From Amycolatopsis alba DSM 44262 (GTDB lineage: Bacteria > Actinomycetota > Actinomycetes > Mycobacteriales > Pseudonocardiaceae), in the NCBI RefSeq assembly GCF_000384215.1, contig NZ_KB913032.1:4233665-4297664 (forward strand): a DNA stretch of 64,000 bases. Reading direction: 5' to 3'. A model generated the notes under the pieces. That model had not been told where the DNA came from, searched no databases, and was given only the letters and a program-made list of their open reading frames with translations. Shown here piece after piece: positions 24,975 through 34,272 of this stretch; positions within the stretch are counted from its first letter, which is position 1, and each line of letters opens with the position of its first letter. The position numbers and the translations under genes are program-made.

Positions 24975-26207
24975 GTGACCACGCCTGTTGCACTCGCCCT
25001 GGCCATCGGCGGACTGATCGTCGGTGTGGTCGTCGGCTTCCTGATCGCGAGGGGCCGCGCCCGCCGCGAGGAGCGGCGCCCGACCGGCCCCACCGTGGCC
25101 GAACTGCTCGAACGCCTCGTGCGCTCCAGCAACAACGGCGTCGTCGTCCTCAACAAGTTCGGGGACATGGTCCTGCACAACCCGCGCGCCTACGAGCTCG
25201 GACTGGTGAAGGTCAACCAGGCCGATCCGCGGGCCCGCAAGGCCGCCGAGCAGGTGGTCGAGACCGACGACCCGATGGAGATCGACCTGTCGCCGCTGGA
25301 GGCGAGGGGCCGTCAGCCCGAAGCCGTCCTCGGCGAGGTTCGCCCGCTCGGCGACGGGTTCACCGTGGTCGAGGCCGTCGACCACTCCGAGGCGATCCGC
25401 CTCGAAGCCGTCCGGCGGGACTTCGTCGCGAACGTCAGCCATGAACTGAAGACGCCGGTCGGCGCGATCGCGCTGCTCACCGAGGCCGTCCTCGACGCCG
25501 CGGAGGACGTCGAGGAGGTCCGCCGGTTCGGCGGCAAGATCCTCCGCGAGTCCACCCGGCTCGGCCAGCTCGTCACCGAGCTGATCGCGCTTTCGCGGCT
25601 GCAGGGCGCCGAGCGGCTGCCCGATCTGAACGTGGTCGAGGTCGACGCCGTCGTCCGCGAGGCGCTCGGCCGGACGACGCTGTCGGCGGAATCCGCCGAG
25701 ATCACCATCACCACCGACTCGGCCAGCGGCCTGCTCATCGAGGGTGACCGGACGCTGATGGTCACCGCGCTGTCGAACCTGCTGGAGAACGCCGTCGCGT
25801 ACTCGCCGGCGGGCAGCCCGGTGTCGATCAGCAGGCGGCTGGTCGACGGCAAGGTCGAGATCGCGGTGACCGACCGCGGCATCGGCATCGCCGAGGACGA
25901 GCAGCAGCGTGTCTTCGAGCGGTTCTTCCGTTCGGACAAGGCGCGGTCGCGGTCCACCGGTGGCACCGGGCTGGGGCTGGCGATCGTCAAGCACGTGGCC
26001 GCCAACCACGGCGGTTCGGTCGGCCTCTGGAGCCGTCCCGGCACCGGGTCGACGTTCACCCTGCGGATCCCCGCGCACATCGGTGCCGAACCGGCCGCGG
26101 CCGCGAAACAGGCTCCGCCGGCATCCCGGCCGGAGAAGACCCCCGAGCGGACACCCCGTCTCGTGGCAACAGGGCAAGAAAGCCCCGACCATGGAGGAAA
26201 CCTGTGA
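24975..26207 (+). CDS. senX3: Phosphate-sensing histidine kinase
   Basis: This 410-residue protein starts with GTG. One N-terminal membrane span (about 5-25) leads to a PAS-like domain (NNGVVVLNKFGDMVLHNPRA), then the phospho-acceptor box NVSHELKTPVGAIALL with His156, and the ATPase domain with LLENAVAYSP, DRGIGI and GTGLGLAIVKHV. The tail beyond residue 370 is Pro/Ala rich. SenX3 phosphorylates RegX3 under phosphate limitation. Mycobacterial SenX3 has two spans and only one is obvious here. The gene overlaps regX3 by 4 bases (GTGA). Confidence 0.95.
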   Translation: MTTPVALALAIGGLIVGVVVGFLIARGRARREERRPTGPTVAELLERLVRSSNNGVVVLNKFGDMVLHNPRAYELGLVKVNQADPRARKAAEQVVETDDPMEIDLSPLEARGRQPEAVLGEVRPLGDGFTVVEAVDHSEAIRLEAVRRDFVANVSHELKTPVGAIALLTEAVLDAAEDVEEVRRFGGKILRESTRLGQLVTELIALSRLQGAERLPDLNVVEVDAVVREALGRTTLSAESAEITITTDSASGLLIEGDRTLMVTALSNLLENAVAYSPAGSPVSISRRLVDGKVEIAVTDRGIGIAEDEQQRVFERFFRSDKARSRSTGGTGLGLAIVKHVAANHGGSVGLWSRPGTGSTFTLRIPAHIGAEPAAAAKQAPPASRPEKTPERTPRLVATGQESPDHGGNL

Positions 26208-26893
26208 CGAGGGTTCTCATCGTCGAGGACGAAGAGTCGTTCGCCGACCCGCTCGCGTTCTTGCTCCGCAAAGAGGGCTTCACCGCCGCCGTCGCCGTGA
26301 CGGGGCAGCAGGCGCTCGAGGAGTTCGACCGCAACGGCGCCGACATCGTCCTTCTCGACCTCATGCTCCCCGGCATGAGCGGCACGGACGTGTGCAAGCA
26401 GCTCCGGCAGCGTTCCGCGGTACCGGTGATCATGGTGACCGCGCGCGACAGCGAGATCGACAAGGTCGTCGGGCTGGAGCTCGGCGCCGACGACTACGTC
26501 ACCAAGCCGTACTCGGCCCGTGAGCTCATCGCGCGGGTGCGCGCGGTGCTGCGCCGCGGTGGCGAGCCGGGCGCCGAAGGCGACCTGGCACCCCTGGTGC
26601 TGACCGCCGGGCCGGTGCGGATGGACGTCGAGCGGCATGTGGTGACCGTCGACGGCCAGGAGGTCTCCTTGCCGCTGAAGGAGTTCGACCTGCTCGAATA
26701 CCTGCTGCGCAACGTGGGCCGCGTGCTCACCCGCGGGCAGCTGATCGACCGGGTGTGGGGCGCGGACTACGTCGGCGACACCAAGACGCTGGACGTCCAC
26801 GTGAAGCGCCTGCGGTCGAAGATCGAACCGGACCCCGGATCGCCCCGGCACCTGGTCACGGTGCGTGGCCTGGGCTACAAGTTCGAGACGTGA
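26204..26893 (+). CDS. regX3: Phosphate-responsive response regulator
   Basis: This 229-residue OmpR/PhoB-type regulator has receiver residues Asp9-Glu10, the phosphorylation site Asp52 (LLDLMLPGMSG), a Thr in MVTARDSE and Lys101 (VTKPYSARE). The winged helix has KEFDLLEYLLRNVGRVLTRG and DVHVKRLRSKIE. It activates phosphate-uptake and phosphatase genes through PHO-box-like repeats. The start codon lies inside the senX3 stop, so expression is coupled. The neighbouring ppx gene (polyphosphate turnover) fits the phosphate theme. Confidence 0.96.
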   Translation: MTRVLIVEDEESFADPLAFLLRKEGFTAAVAVTGQQALEEFDRNGADIVLLDLMLPGMSGTDVCKQLRQRSAVPVIMVTARDSEIDKVVGLELGADDYVTKPYSARELIARVRAVLRRGGEPGAEGDLAPLVLTAGPVRMDVERHVVTVDGQEVSLPLKEFDLLEYLLRNVGRVLTRGQLIDRVWGADYVGDTKTLDVHVKRLRSKIEPDPGSPRHLVTVRGLGYKFET

Positions 26894-26974
26894 GCTGCCG
26901 GTACCCGCCTCTTGCGATACAGATCACGGTTACGGTTTCGTGACCTGGCGCAGGGGCGGGTACCGTAGACGCTC

Positions 26975-27964
26975 GTGCGCCTAGGGGTACTCGACGTCGG
27001 TTCCAACACCGTCCACCTGCTCGTGGTCGACGCCCACCGTGGCGCCCACCCGACCCCGATGCATTCCGAAAAGGCCGTCCTCCGGCTCGCCGAACAGATC
27101 ACCCGTTCCGGTGACCTGAGCCGGGCGGGCGCGGACAGCCTCGTGCGGGCGGTCGAATCGGCGAAGGCGGCCGCGGCCAGGCTCGGCTGCGAAGAGGTCA
27201 TGGCGTTCGCGACCTCCGCCGTCCGCGAAGCCAAGAACGCCCCGAAGGTGCTGGCGAAGGTCCACGAGCAGACCGGCGTCGAACTGAAGGTGCTTTCCGG
27301 GATCGACGAATCCCGGCTCACCTTCCTCGCCGTCCGCCGCTGGTTCGGCTGGTCGGCGGGCAAGCTGCTCGTGCTCGACATCGGCGGCGGCTCGCTGGAG
27401 GTCGCGATGGGCCGCGACGAGGAGCCGGACCTGGCCGAATCGCTTCCCCTCGGGGCGGGCCGGACCACCCGGACCCGGTTCCACCACGACCCGCCGACCC
27501 GCTCGGAGCTCATCGCGACTTCGGCGTGGCTCGAAGAACAACTCGCCCCGCTCGCGAAGAAGGTCGCCAAATTGGGTGAACCCGATCGTGTCGTGGCGAC
27601 GTCGAAGACGTTCCGGTCACTCGCCCGGCTGACCGGAGCGGCGCCGTCGGCCAACGGGCCGCATGTGCGTCGTACCCTGACCGACACCGCGTTGCGCCAG
27701 CTCATCGCGTTCATCTCCCGGATGACCGCCCAGGACCTGGCACAACTCGAAGGGGTCAGCGCCGGCCGGTCGCACCAATTGGTGGCGGGCGCGCTCGTCG
27801 CACAAGCCACCATGCGGGCGCTTTCCCTGGAAGAACTGGAGATCTGTCCGTGGGCGCTGCGAGAAGGTGTCATCCTTCGACGGCTGGACCATTCGAACGG
27901 TGCGGACGAGACTGTGGGCGGCAGCGCCCGACTGGACTTAGTCGACGGAGAACGGGCACGGTGA
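26975..27964 (+). CDS. Ppx/GppA-family phosphatase (exopolyphosphatase)
   Basis: This 329-residue protein starts with GTG and has the ASKHA phosphatase fold. Motifs are LGVLDVGSNTVHLLVVD (phosphate 1 loop), AFATSAVREAKNAPKVL and LVLDIGGGSLEVAMG (phosphate 2 loop), ending with LSLEELEICPWALREGVILR. It lacks the C-terminal HD-like domain of E. coli Ppx, so it is the short actinobacterial form, like Rv0496. It hydrolyses terminal phosphates of polyphosphate, or pppGpp. The position 80 bases after regX3 suggests that it may respond to phosphate. Confidence 0.92.
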   Translation: MRLGVLDVGSNTVHLLVVDAHRGAHPTPMHSEKAVLRLAEQITRSGDLSRAGADSLVRAVESAKAAAARLGCEEVMAFATSAVREAKNAPKVLAKVHEQTGVELKVLSGIDESRLTFLAVRRWFGWSAGKLLVLDIGGGSLEVAMGRDEEPDLAESLPLGAGRTTRTRFHHDPPTRSELIATSAWLEEQLAPLAKKVAKLGEPDRVVATSKTFRSLARLTGAAPSANGPHVRRTLTDTALRQLIAFISRMTAQDLAQLEGVSAGRSHQLVAGALVAQATMRALSLEELEICPWALREGVILRRLDHSNGADETVGGSARLDLVDGERAR

Positions 27965-28069
27965 AGAGGTGACGGAAATGCGGATGACGGTGGACAGCGC
28001 GCGCGACGCCGCCGATGCCCCGTCGCGTGCCGGTTCGCAACGGCTTGAGCGCGCATTGGACAGCACGGT

Positions 28070-29638
28070 ATGACGGACGAGACAGAGAGCGGCCAGCCAC
28101 AGAAGACCGTGGCGGAGCTGCTCGCGCAGCACGGAGCCCAGCCCGAAGGCGGCCGTCGGCGGCGACGCCGCGCGGCCGACGACGAGGAAGAGGCTCCCGA
28201 GCCCACCCGTAGCCGTCGCGCGCCGTCGGTGAGCGACACCGCGCCGCAGGCGATCATCGACAGGGTGTCGGGTGACACCCCGCCGCCGCCCAACCGTCCT
28301 CCGCGCCGGGCGCGGCCCCAGGATTCCGGCCAGCGCCCGCTTCCGCCGCAGCAGGACTCCGCGTCGCTGCCGGTGCCGCCGAACGCCGCGACCCCGACCA
28401 GGCAGACGCCGCCGGTGCGCCCGCCGCAGGAGCAGAGCGGCTATCAGCAGCGTCCGCCGCAGCCGCCCCAGCAGTCGGGTCAGTTCGCGCGCCCGGCTCC
28501 GCCGCAGGAACAGAGCGGTTACCAGCAGCGTCCGCCGCAGCCGCCACAGCAGTCGGGTCAGTTCGCGCGGCCGGCCCCGCCGCAGGAGCAGTCCGGCTAT
28601 CAGCAGCGTCCGCCGGACTCCGAGGGCCTTCCCCCGCGTGGCCGCCCGCGTCCCGCCGGTCCGGAGGAGACTCGCGGCGCGGTGCCGCCGGTCCGTCGCC
28701 GTCCTGAACCGCCCGCCGGACCTCCGTCCGCGGGTCTGTCGGCGAGGCTCGACGGTCTCGACGCCGCGCCCGACGACGTTCAGGACCAGCCCGGCCCGAT
28801 GGCCAGCGGCGCGTTCCAGACCCCGCCCGTGCAGCAGCCGCCGCGCCGCCGTCGTCCGGCGGCCCGCCCGCCGCAGCCGAAGGCCGATCCGAGCACGGAG
28901 CAGTTCGCCGCGGTCGGCGACGAAGACGCGCTCGAATCCGAGGCGCCCGCGCCCGTCGAGCAGGCGGCGCCGCCCGCCGGGCTCGCCGGCTGGCGCAAGC
29001 GCAGGCAGAAGGTGCAGTCCGAGGACACCGAGATCGGCGGGATCCCGCCGGTGCCGCCCCCGGTCGCGCCGGTCGAACCGGATATCGACCCCGAACCGGA
29101 CCAGTTCGACGCGGGTCCCCCGACCATGGGTCATCCCGCACCGATGCCGTTCGCGCCGCCGCATTCTCTCGACGACCGCACGCGGCAGGACAACCTCGAC
29201 GAGTACGAGCGCGAGTTCGCCGACCCGGCGTACCCCGACGGCGGCCCGGACTTCGAGCGTGACGACTACGGGTACCGCGCCGACGAGTACGAGGACGACT
29301 ACGAAGACGACCGGGTCGAGGACAGCGTCGCTGACGTCGAGGACGACGAGCCCGAGGCGCCCGCGGAGAACGCTTCGCCGGGGAAGCAGTGGCTGGCGTT
29401 GGCCGGTCAGCTCGCGCTCGGCGTGGTCGGCGGTGCCGGGGTCTGGCTGGGCTTCAACTGGCTGTGGGTGAACATCCCCGCCGCCGCGCTGGTCGCCGCG
29501 TTGCTGGTGATCGTCGCGCTGGTGTGGATCGTCCGGAAGATCCGCAAGGCGGAGGATCTGCAGACCCTGGTGCTCGCGGTGCTGGTCGGACTGGTGGTGA
29601 CGGTCTCACCGGCCGCACTCCTGCTGGTCGCGCGTTAG
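28070..29638 (+). CDS. Pro/Gln-rich membrane protein (Rv0497-like)
   Basis: This 522-residue protein has a long disordered cytoplasmic region. It opens with QPQKTVAELLAQHGAQPEG and an Arg block (GGRRRRRR), a motif shared with mycobacterial Rv0497. A 26-residue Pro/Gln repeat follows (PPQEQSGYQQRPPQPPQQSG), then an acidic segment (residues 360-440, many Asp/Glu/Tyr). Two or three C-terminal hydrophobic spans (about 440-520) end at LLLVAR. The topology suggests a membrane-tethered, multivalent scaffold. The function is unknown. It is conserved between ppx and the TIM-barrel gene. Confidence 0.8.
   Translation: MTDETESGQPQKTVAELLAQHGAQPEGGRRRRRRAADDEEEAPEPTRSRRAPSVSDTAPQAIIDRVSGDTPPPPNRPPRRARPQDSGQRPLPPQQDSASLPVPPNAATPTRQTPPVRPPQEQSGYQQRPPQPPQQSGQFARPAPPQEQSGYQQRPPQPPQQSGQFARPAPPQEQSGYQQRPPDSEGLPPRGRPRPAGPEETRGAVPPVRRRPEPPAGPPSAGLSARLDGLDAAPDDVQDQPGPMASGAFQTPPVQQPPRRRRPAARPPQPKADPSTEQFAAVGDEDALESEAPAPVEQAAPPAGLAGWRKRRQKVQSEDTEIGGIPPVPPPVAPVEPDIDPEPDQFDAGPPTMGHPAPMPFAPPHSLDDRTRQDNLDEYEREFADPAYPDGGPDFERDDYGYRADEYEDDYEDDRVEDSVADVEDDEPEAPAENASPGKQWLALAGQLALGVVGGAGVWLGFNWLWVNIPAAALVAALLVIVALVWIVRKIRKAEDLQTLVLAVLVGLVVTVSPAALLLVAR
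28421..28615 (+). repeat. 78-bp in-frame tandem repeat, 2.5 copies
   Basis: Units begin at 28421, 28499 and 28577 (the last is partial). Each encodes the 26-residue Pro/Gln-rich module of the membrane protein. The copies are close at the DNA level, which suggests a recent or ongoing expansion. Confidence 0.88.
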
Positions 29639-29660
29639 CGGCCTCGGGAAGGATGCCGGA

Positions 29661-30458
29661 ATGGTTCAGCAGATTCCGGTAGGCGTCTCGACCGCGTCCG
29701 TCTGGCCGTTGAAGGCCGGTTCGGCCTTCGAGCTGGCCGCCGACCTCGGCTACGACGGTGTCGAGGTGATGGTCTGGGCCGACCCGGTCAGTCAGGACGT
29801 CTCCGCGTTGCGCCGCTGGTCGCGTCGCACCGGGGTGCCGGTGCTGTCGATCCACTCGCCGTCGCTGCTGATCACCCAGCGCGTGTGGTCGCCGGATCCC
29901 GAGGTGCGCCTGCGGATGTCCGTGGACGCGGCACTGGAACTGGGCGCGCGCACGGTCGTGGTGCATCCGCCGTTCCGGTGGCAGCGCCGCTACGGCGACG
30001 CGTTCGGCGATCTCGTCGACGAGCTCGAAGAATCCAGCGGCATCGAGGTCGCGGTCGAGAACATGTTCAAGGTCCGCCCGCCCGGCGGCTCCCGGACCTC
30101 GCGTGTGTCGGCCTTCCGGCCCTCGATCGACCCTACGGACGTAGGGTTTCGCCACTACACGCTCGATCTGTCCCATACCGCGGCAGCCGGGATGGACGCC
30201 CTCGCGCTGGCCGAACGGATGGGTTCCGGGCTCACCCACGTCCATCTGGCGGACGGCACGGGCCTCCCGAAGGACGAGCACCTGGTGCCCGGACGCGGGA
30301 TCGAACCTTGCGCCGAACTGCTCGAAAAGCTCGTGAACAGCGATTTCTCGGGACAGATCGTCTTGGAGATCAACACCCGCCGGTCGCCGAGCGCGGCGCA
30401 GCGATCGAGAGATCTCGCGGAGTCACTCTTGTTCGCGAGGTTCCACCTCGGCCAGTGA
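29661..30458 (+). CDS. Sugar phosphate isomerase/epimerase-like TIM-barrel protein (Rv0498-like)
   Basis: This 265-residue protein has the xylose-isomerase-like TIM-barrel pattern: GVSTASVWPLKAGSAFELA, GYDGVEVMVWADPVSQD, VVVHPPFRWQRRYG, VAVENMF, YTLDLSHTAAAGMDALAL, THVHLADGTGLPKDEHLVPG and IVLEINTR. The metal-binding residues of the family (Glu, His, Asp, Glu) can all be placed on these strands. Members are sugar or inositol isomerases, epimerases or AP-endonuclease-like proteins. The substrate here is unknown. Synteny with Rv0497-Rv0498-Rv0499 is kept. Confidence 0.85.
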   Translation: MVQQIPVGVSTASVWPLKAGSAFELAADLGYDGVEVMVWADPVSQDVSALRRWSRRTGVPVLSIHSPSLLITQRVWSPDPEVRLRMSVDAALELGARTVVVHPPFRWQRRYGDAFGDLVDELEESSGIEVAVENMFKVRPPGGSRTSRVSAFRPSIDPTDVGFRHYTLDLSHTAAAGMDALALAERMGSGLTHVHLADGTGLPKDEHLVPGRGIEPCAELLEKLVNSDFSGQIVLEINTRRSPSAAQRSRDLAESLLFARFHLGQ

Positions 30459-30599
30459 CAAAGATCGTCCCCTGGTGCGGAGATTCATTCCTCCCTGCGC
30501 CCGAGGCGCTGGTACACGTAAAGTTCCGACCGTGAACCAGCTGCGCTTGTTGATCTCCCGCACCCCGATGGATCGGCTCGTGGCCTGGGTCAGTGCTCG

Positions 30600-31430
30600 G
30601 TGAACGCGGCCGACGAAACGGGTACCTCCTTCGACGCGGCTTGCGCGACGAGATCTTTGGGTGACGGCACGTTCACCGCGGTACTGCGTACCGAATGGTC
30701 GATCGGCGGACATCCGCACGGCGGCTTCCTGATGGCCTTGATGGCACGGGCGGCGCTGTCGTTCCTGCACGAACGCGGCGAGCCGCCGTCCGAGCCCCTC
30801 GCGATCAGCGCGGAGTTCCTGCACCCGCCCGCCGTGGGGCCGGTGCTGCTGCGCATGGACGTCCGGAAGGTCGGAAGGCGCGCCTCGGTCGTCGCGGTCC
30901 TGCTGGAGCAGCGGGGCCGCAGTTGCGTCGAGGCCAGGGTGACCACCGGGCGGCTGCCGATGCGGCGGCCCGAGTGGACCGACGTCCCGGCCATGCCCGC
31001 GGAGCCGCCGCCCGGCGCGGTGCCCGTGACCGGCGAGACCTCCGAAGGCCTGTTCAACCTCGCGAAGGGCTGCGAGGTCCGGCTCGACCCGGCGAGCGTC
31101 GGCTACCTGCACGGCCGGATCGGCGACCCGCCGAAGATCCGGCTGTGGGTCCGGCCCCGGCACGGTCTTCCCGACCCGTACTTCGCCCTGCTCGCGAGCG
31201 ACGTGAACCCGCCGGTGGTCTACAACCTCGGCCGGGTCGGCTGGGCGCCGACCGTGCAGCTGACCGCGTTGCTGCGCACCCGGCCCGCGCCGGGCTGGCT
31301 CCGGGTGATCGTGCAGGCCCAGTCGGTGCACGAGGCCTGGTTCGACTCCGACGCCGTCGTGGTGGACTCGCAGGGCAGGCTGGTCTGCCAGGCGCGTCAG
31401 CTGGCGCTTGCCCCGGCGCCGGGTGGCTGA
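30600..31430 (+). CDS. Thioesterase-family (double hot-dog) protein (Rv0499-like)
   Basis: This 276-residue protein starts with GTG. The N-terminal hot-dog domain has WSIGGHPHGGFLMALMARAA and a central helix, with AEFLHPPAVGPVLLRMDVRK. The second hot-dog repeat has VVYNLGRVGWAPTVQLTALL and VHEAWFDSDAVVVDSQGRLV. The pattern matches acyl-CoA thioesterases of the TesB-like/thioesterase-superfamily type, which cleave acyl-CoA to free acid. The chain-length preference is unknown. It lies 140 bases after the TIM-barrel gene and 24 before proC. Confidence 0.82.
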   Translation: MNAADETGTSFDAACATRSLGDGTFTAVLRTEWSIGGHPHGGFLMALMARAALSFLHERGEPPSEPLAISAEFLHPPAVGPVLLRMDVRKVGRRASVVAVLLEQRGRSCVEARVTTGRLPMRRPEWTDVPAMPAEPPPGAVPVTGETSEGLFNLAKGCEVRLDPASVGYLHGRIGDPPKIRLWVRPRHGLPDPYFALLASDVNPPVVYNLGRVGWAPTVQLTALLRTRPAPGWLRVIVQAQSVHEAWFDSDAVVVDSQGRLVCQARQLALAPAPGG

Positions 31431-31454
31431 CGACGGTTTGGCACGCTGAACCGC

Positions 31455-32270
31455 ATGAGCGTGATCGCGGTTCTGGGTGCCGGGAAGATCGGGGAGGCCC
31501 TGCTCTCGGGCCTGCTGCACGGCGGGCACAGCCCCGACGACCTGCTGTTCACCGAGCGATATCCGGCGCGCGCGGCCGAGCTGACCGAGCGCTACGGCGT
31601 GCACGGGGGCACCGTCGCCGAAGCCGCCCGCCGGGCCGACGTGCTGGTCGTCGCGGTCAAACCGCAGGACATCGACCCGGTGCTGGACGAGCTCGCGCCG
31701 CTGCTCGGCCAGGAGTCGCTGGTCGTCTCGCTGTGCGCGGGCCTGCCGACCGCCCTGTACGAGCGCAGGCTGCCCGAGGGTGTCCCGGTGGTGCGGGTCA
31801 TGCCGAACACGCCGATGCTCGTCGGAGAGGCGATGAGCGCCGTCTCCGCCGGCGCGCACGCGACGGCCGAGCACATCGCGGTGGTGAAGGACCTGCTCTC
31901 GCACGTCGGGCAGGTCGTCGAGGTGCCGGAGTCGCAGCAGGACGCCGTCACGGCGCTGTCGGGATCCGGGCCCGCGTACTTCTTCTACCTGGTCGAGGCC
32001 ATGATCGACGCCGGGATCCTGCTCGGGCTGCCCCGTGCGCTCGCCGGGCAGCTGATCATCCAGTCGGCGGTCGGGGCGGCGAAGATGCTCGCGGAGTCCG
32101 ACGAGCACCCGGTGCTGCTGCGCGAGGCCGTCACCTCGCCCGCCGGGACGACCATCAACGCCATCCGCGAGCTGGAGAAGCACGGCGTCCGCGCGGCGCT
32201 CCTGGCCGCCATCGAGGCCGCGAAGGACCGCTCGACCGAGCTGGGCCGCGCCCACGATCCGCGCGTTTAG
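31455..32270 (+). CDS. proC: Pyrroline-5-carboxylate reductase
   Basis: This 271-residue protein has the N-terminal NAD(P) motif VLGAGKIGEALLSGLL and the family signature near the C-terminus, VTALSGSGPAYFFYLVEAM followed by LLREAVTSPAGTTINAI. It reduces pyrroline-5-carboxylate to proline, the last step of proline synthesis. The length is standard. The position before the bS22 and excisionase-like genes matches Rv0500 to Rv0500B. Confidence 0.96.
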   Translation: MSVIAVLGAGKIGEALLSGLLHGGHSPDDLLFTERYPARAAELTERYGVHGGTVAEAARRADVLVVAVKPQDIDPVLDELAPLLGQESLVVSLCAGLPTALYERRLPEGVPVVRVMPNTPMLVGEAMSAVSAGAHATAEHIAVVKDLLSHVGQVVEVPESQQDAVTALSGSGPAYFFYLVEAMIDAGILLGLPRALAGQLIIQSAVGAAKMLAESDEHPVLLREAVTSPAGTTINAIRELEKHGVRAALLAAIEAAKDRSTELGRAHDPRV

Positions 32271-32280
32271 TCCGCTGGAA

Positions 32281-32306
32281 GCGGTCGTTCACCGGCGAAC
32301 TACCGC
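32281..32306 (+). terminator. Hairpin after proC
   Basis: Ten-base arms (GCGGTCGTTC and GAACTACCGC) pair with one mismatch around a 6-base loop, starting 11 bases after the stop. Confidence 0.6.
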
Positions 32307-32463
32307 GTTCAGAGGACGAAATGCGTAGTCGGACAGGCCCATCTCGGTGACTCGCGTCGCTTTAGCCACATGTGTCCCGCTACTCTCAAGAGAGCACGTG
32401 CGTGTCGATACCACAGGTGGGGAAGCCTCGTGGCGCGACACGTGTCGAAGGACACGGTGAATC

Positions 32464-32688
32464 ATGCCGCCGAACAAGAAGGATGATCTGCCCAAGGTCA
32501 ACACGGTGGGACAGGTCCAGTTCCTGACGGTCGCCGAGGTGGCCACGCTGATGCGGGTCTCCAAGATGACCGTCTATCGCCTCGTTCACTCGGGCGAGTT
32601 GCCCGCGGTGCGCGTCGGGAAGTCGTTCAGAGTGCCCGAAAAGGCCGTTCACGAATATCTGCAGGGCGCGTACTTCGACGTGGGCTGA
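32464..32688 (+). CDS. Excisionase-family helix-turn-helix protein (Rv0500A-like)
   Basis: This 74-residue protein is a single MerR/excisionase-type winged-helix domain: QFLTVAEVATLMRVSKMTVY, then RLVHSGELPAVRVGKSFRV, then PEKAVHEYLQG. It binds DNA as a short architectural regulator, similar in design to BldC. It is not next to an integrase, so the excisionase name reflects fold only. The conserved position between proC and the bS22 gene indicates a chromosomal housekeeping regulator. Confidence 0.88.
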   Translation: MPPNKKDDLPKVNTVGQVQFLTVAEVATLMRVSKMTVYRLVHSGELPAVRVGKSFRVPEKAVHEYLQGAYFDVG

Positions 32689-32833
32689 GTCCCGCTTCGC
32701 GGAGCACAGACCGCCCGCCCGAGGGCGTCTTCCGGGGCGCGAGTACCCTGGAAGACCGCTCGTGCCTGTGCGCTCCACCCGTTGGACGCTGCGCCGGGCA
32801 GCGTGACCGACGACGAAGGAAGGAGCGCTCTCG

Positions 32834-32935
32834 ATGGGCTCTGTGATCAAGAAGCGCCGTAAGCGCATGTCGAAGAAGAAGCACCGCAAGTTGCTGCGCC
32901 GGACGCGAGTTCAGCGTAGGAAGGCCGGCAAGTAA
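32834..32935 (+). CDS. Small ribosomal protein bS22 (AURKAIP1/COX24 domain)
   Basis: This is a 33-residue, extremely basic protein with the sequence pattern [19 protein letters not shown], then [14 protein letters not shown]. It is identical in character to the actinobacterial 30S protein bS22 (annotated in M. tuberculosis as Rv0500B). It binds 16S rRNA in the small subunit. GGAAGGAG-type ribosome binding sequence precedes the ATG. A strong terminator (32948-32980) follows, consistent with high expression. Confidence 0.93.
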   Translation: MGSVIKKRRKRMSKKKHRKLLRRTRVQRRKAGK

Positions 32936-32947
32936 GACACAGCCGGT

Positions 32948-32980
32948 GAATGGCCCGTCCAGTTTCTGGACGGGCCATTC
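32948..32980 (+). terminator. 15-bp terminator hairpin after bS22
   Basis: Perfect 15-base arms (GAATGGCCCGTCCAG and its complement) flank a 3-base TTT loop, 12 bases after the stop. Confidence 0.9.
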
Positions 32981-33222
32981 CCATTTGGTGGACGTTGTCC
33001 GCCCGTTCGAGTGAGACGTGCATCCCCTCTGCGAGCGGCGGGTTAATAGCATGTAAGCGCTGACTCGACTACCCCTAATGAGCGGTAACATCTCAAGGGC
33101 AGCCGCGCGATGCTTCCAGTGAGTGCAGGTACGCGCACACTCGGTAGATCAGTTCGCGCTCAAAGGTCATCAGGACCCCGTGATCGAAGTCCGAGAACCG
33201 CCCGAAAGACGCAGGGAGTCCT

Positions 33223-34272
33223 ATGCCGTCGAACATCGTGCTCGTGACCGGGGTCGGGGGAGACCTTGGCGGGAAGCTGCTCGCCAGACTCGGCAACAAT
33301 CCGGAGTTCGAGCGGGTGATCGGCGTGGACACCACGCCCCCGCAGAAGTCGGTTCTGCAGCGCATGGGGCACGCTGAATACGTCCGGGCCGACATCCGTA
33401 ATCCGCTGATCGCCAAGGTGATCAGCACGGCCAAGGTCGACACCGTCGTGCACGCCTCGTGCACCGCGCATCCGGCCGGTCCCGCTCGCCGCACGGCGAT
33501 CAAAGAGGTCAACGTCATCGGCACGATGCGCCTGCTGGCGGCCTGCCAGCGCTCGCCACTCGTGCGCAAGCTCGTGGTGAAGTCGACGGCCGCGGTCTAC
33601 GGCGCCGGCGCGCGCTCGCAGGCGGTCTTCACCGAGGATTCCGAGCTCATCCCCACCTCGACCAGCGGTTACGCGAAGGACGCCGTCGAGATGGAGGGAT
33701 ACGTCCGCGGGCTCATGCGCCGCCGTCCCGACATCACCACGACGCTGCTCCGGTTCGCCAACATCATCAGCCCTGAGATCGACACCGTGCTCTCGCGCTA
33801 CTTCGCGCTCCCGGTGGTCCCGACCGTCTTCGGCTACGACGCGCGGATCCAGCTGCTCCACGCCAGTGACGCGCTGGCAGTGTTCGAGCAGGCGACGCTG
33901 AACGACAAACCCGGCGTGTTCAACGTCGGCTCGGAAGGGGTACTCACCCTGTCTCAGGCGATCCGGCGGGCAGGCCGGGTCGAACTGCCGATGCCCAGCG
34001 GTGTCGTGCCGTCGATCGGCAAGGTCCTGCGCGGAGCGAGGGTGGTCGACTTCTCCGCCGACCAGGTCCGGTTGCTGAACTTCGGCCGCGTCGTGGACAT
34101 CACGAAGCTCAAGAAGGACTTCGGCTACACCCCGCGGTGGACGACGCGGGAAGCGTTCGACGACTACATCACCGGCCGCGGGCTCCGGCCCGTGGTGGAC
34201 GGCGGCAAGCTCGCCGGGTTCGCGGACAAGGTCCTGGTGGCCGCGGCGACCGGGCAGGCGGTGAGCCGGTGA
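33223..34272 (+). CDS. NAD-dependent epimerase/dehydratase (GalE2-like)
   Basis: This 349-residue extended SDR has the N-terminal motif VLVTGVGGDLGGKLLARLG and a downstream TAAVYGAGARS segment. Ser/Thr and the YxxxK pair appear to fall in STSGYAKDAVE, where Tyr and Lys are spaced 2 apart rather than 3, so the catalytic motif is not canonical. The C-terminal half has VVPTVFGYDARIQLLHASDA. The homologue in M. tuberculosis is Rv0501 (galE2). The sugar-nucleotide substrate is unproven. It overlaps the acyltransferase gene by 4 bases. Confidence 0.85.
   Translation: MPSNIVLVTGVGGDLGGKLLARLGNNPEFERVIGVDTTPPQKSVLQRMGHAEYVRADIRNPLIAKVISTAKVDTVVHASCTAHPAGPARRTAIKEVNVIGTMRLLAACQRSPLVRKLVVKSTAAVYGAGARSQAVFTEDSELIPTSTSGYAKDAVEMEGYVRGLMRRRPDITTTLLRFANIISPEIDTVLSRYFALPVVPTVFGYDARIQLLHASDALAVFEQATLNDKPGVFNVGSEGVLTLSQAIRRAGRVELPMPSGVVPSIGKVLRGARVVDFSADQVRLLNFGRVVDITKLKKDFGYTPRWTTREAFDDYITGRGLRPVVDGGKLAGFADKVLVAAATGQAVSR

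Noticed and set aside
32464..32688. Phage excisionase marking an integrated element
   Set aside because: No integrase, att site or phage gene is near, and the gene is part of a conserved chromosomal order.
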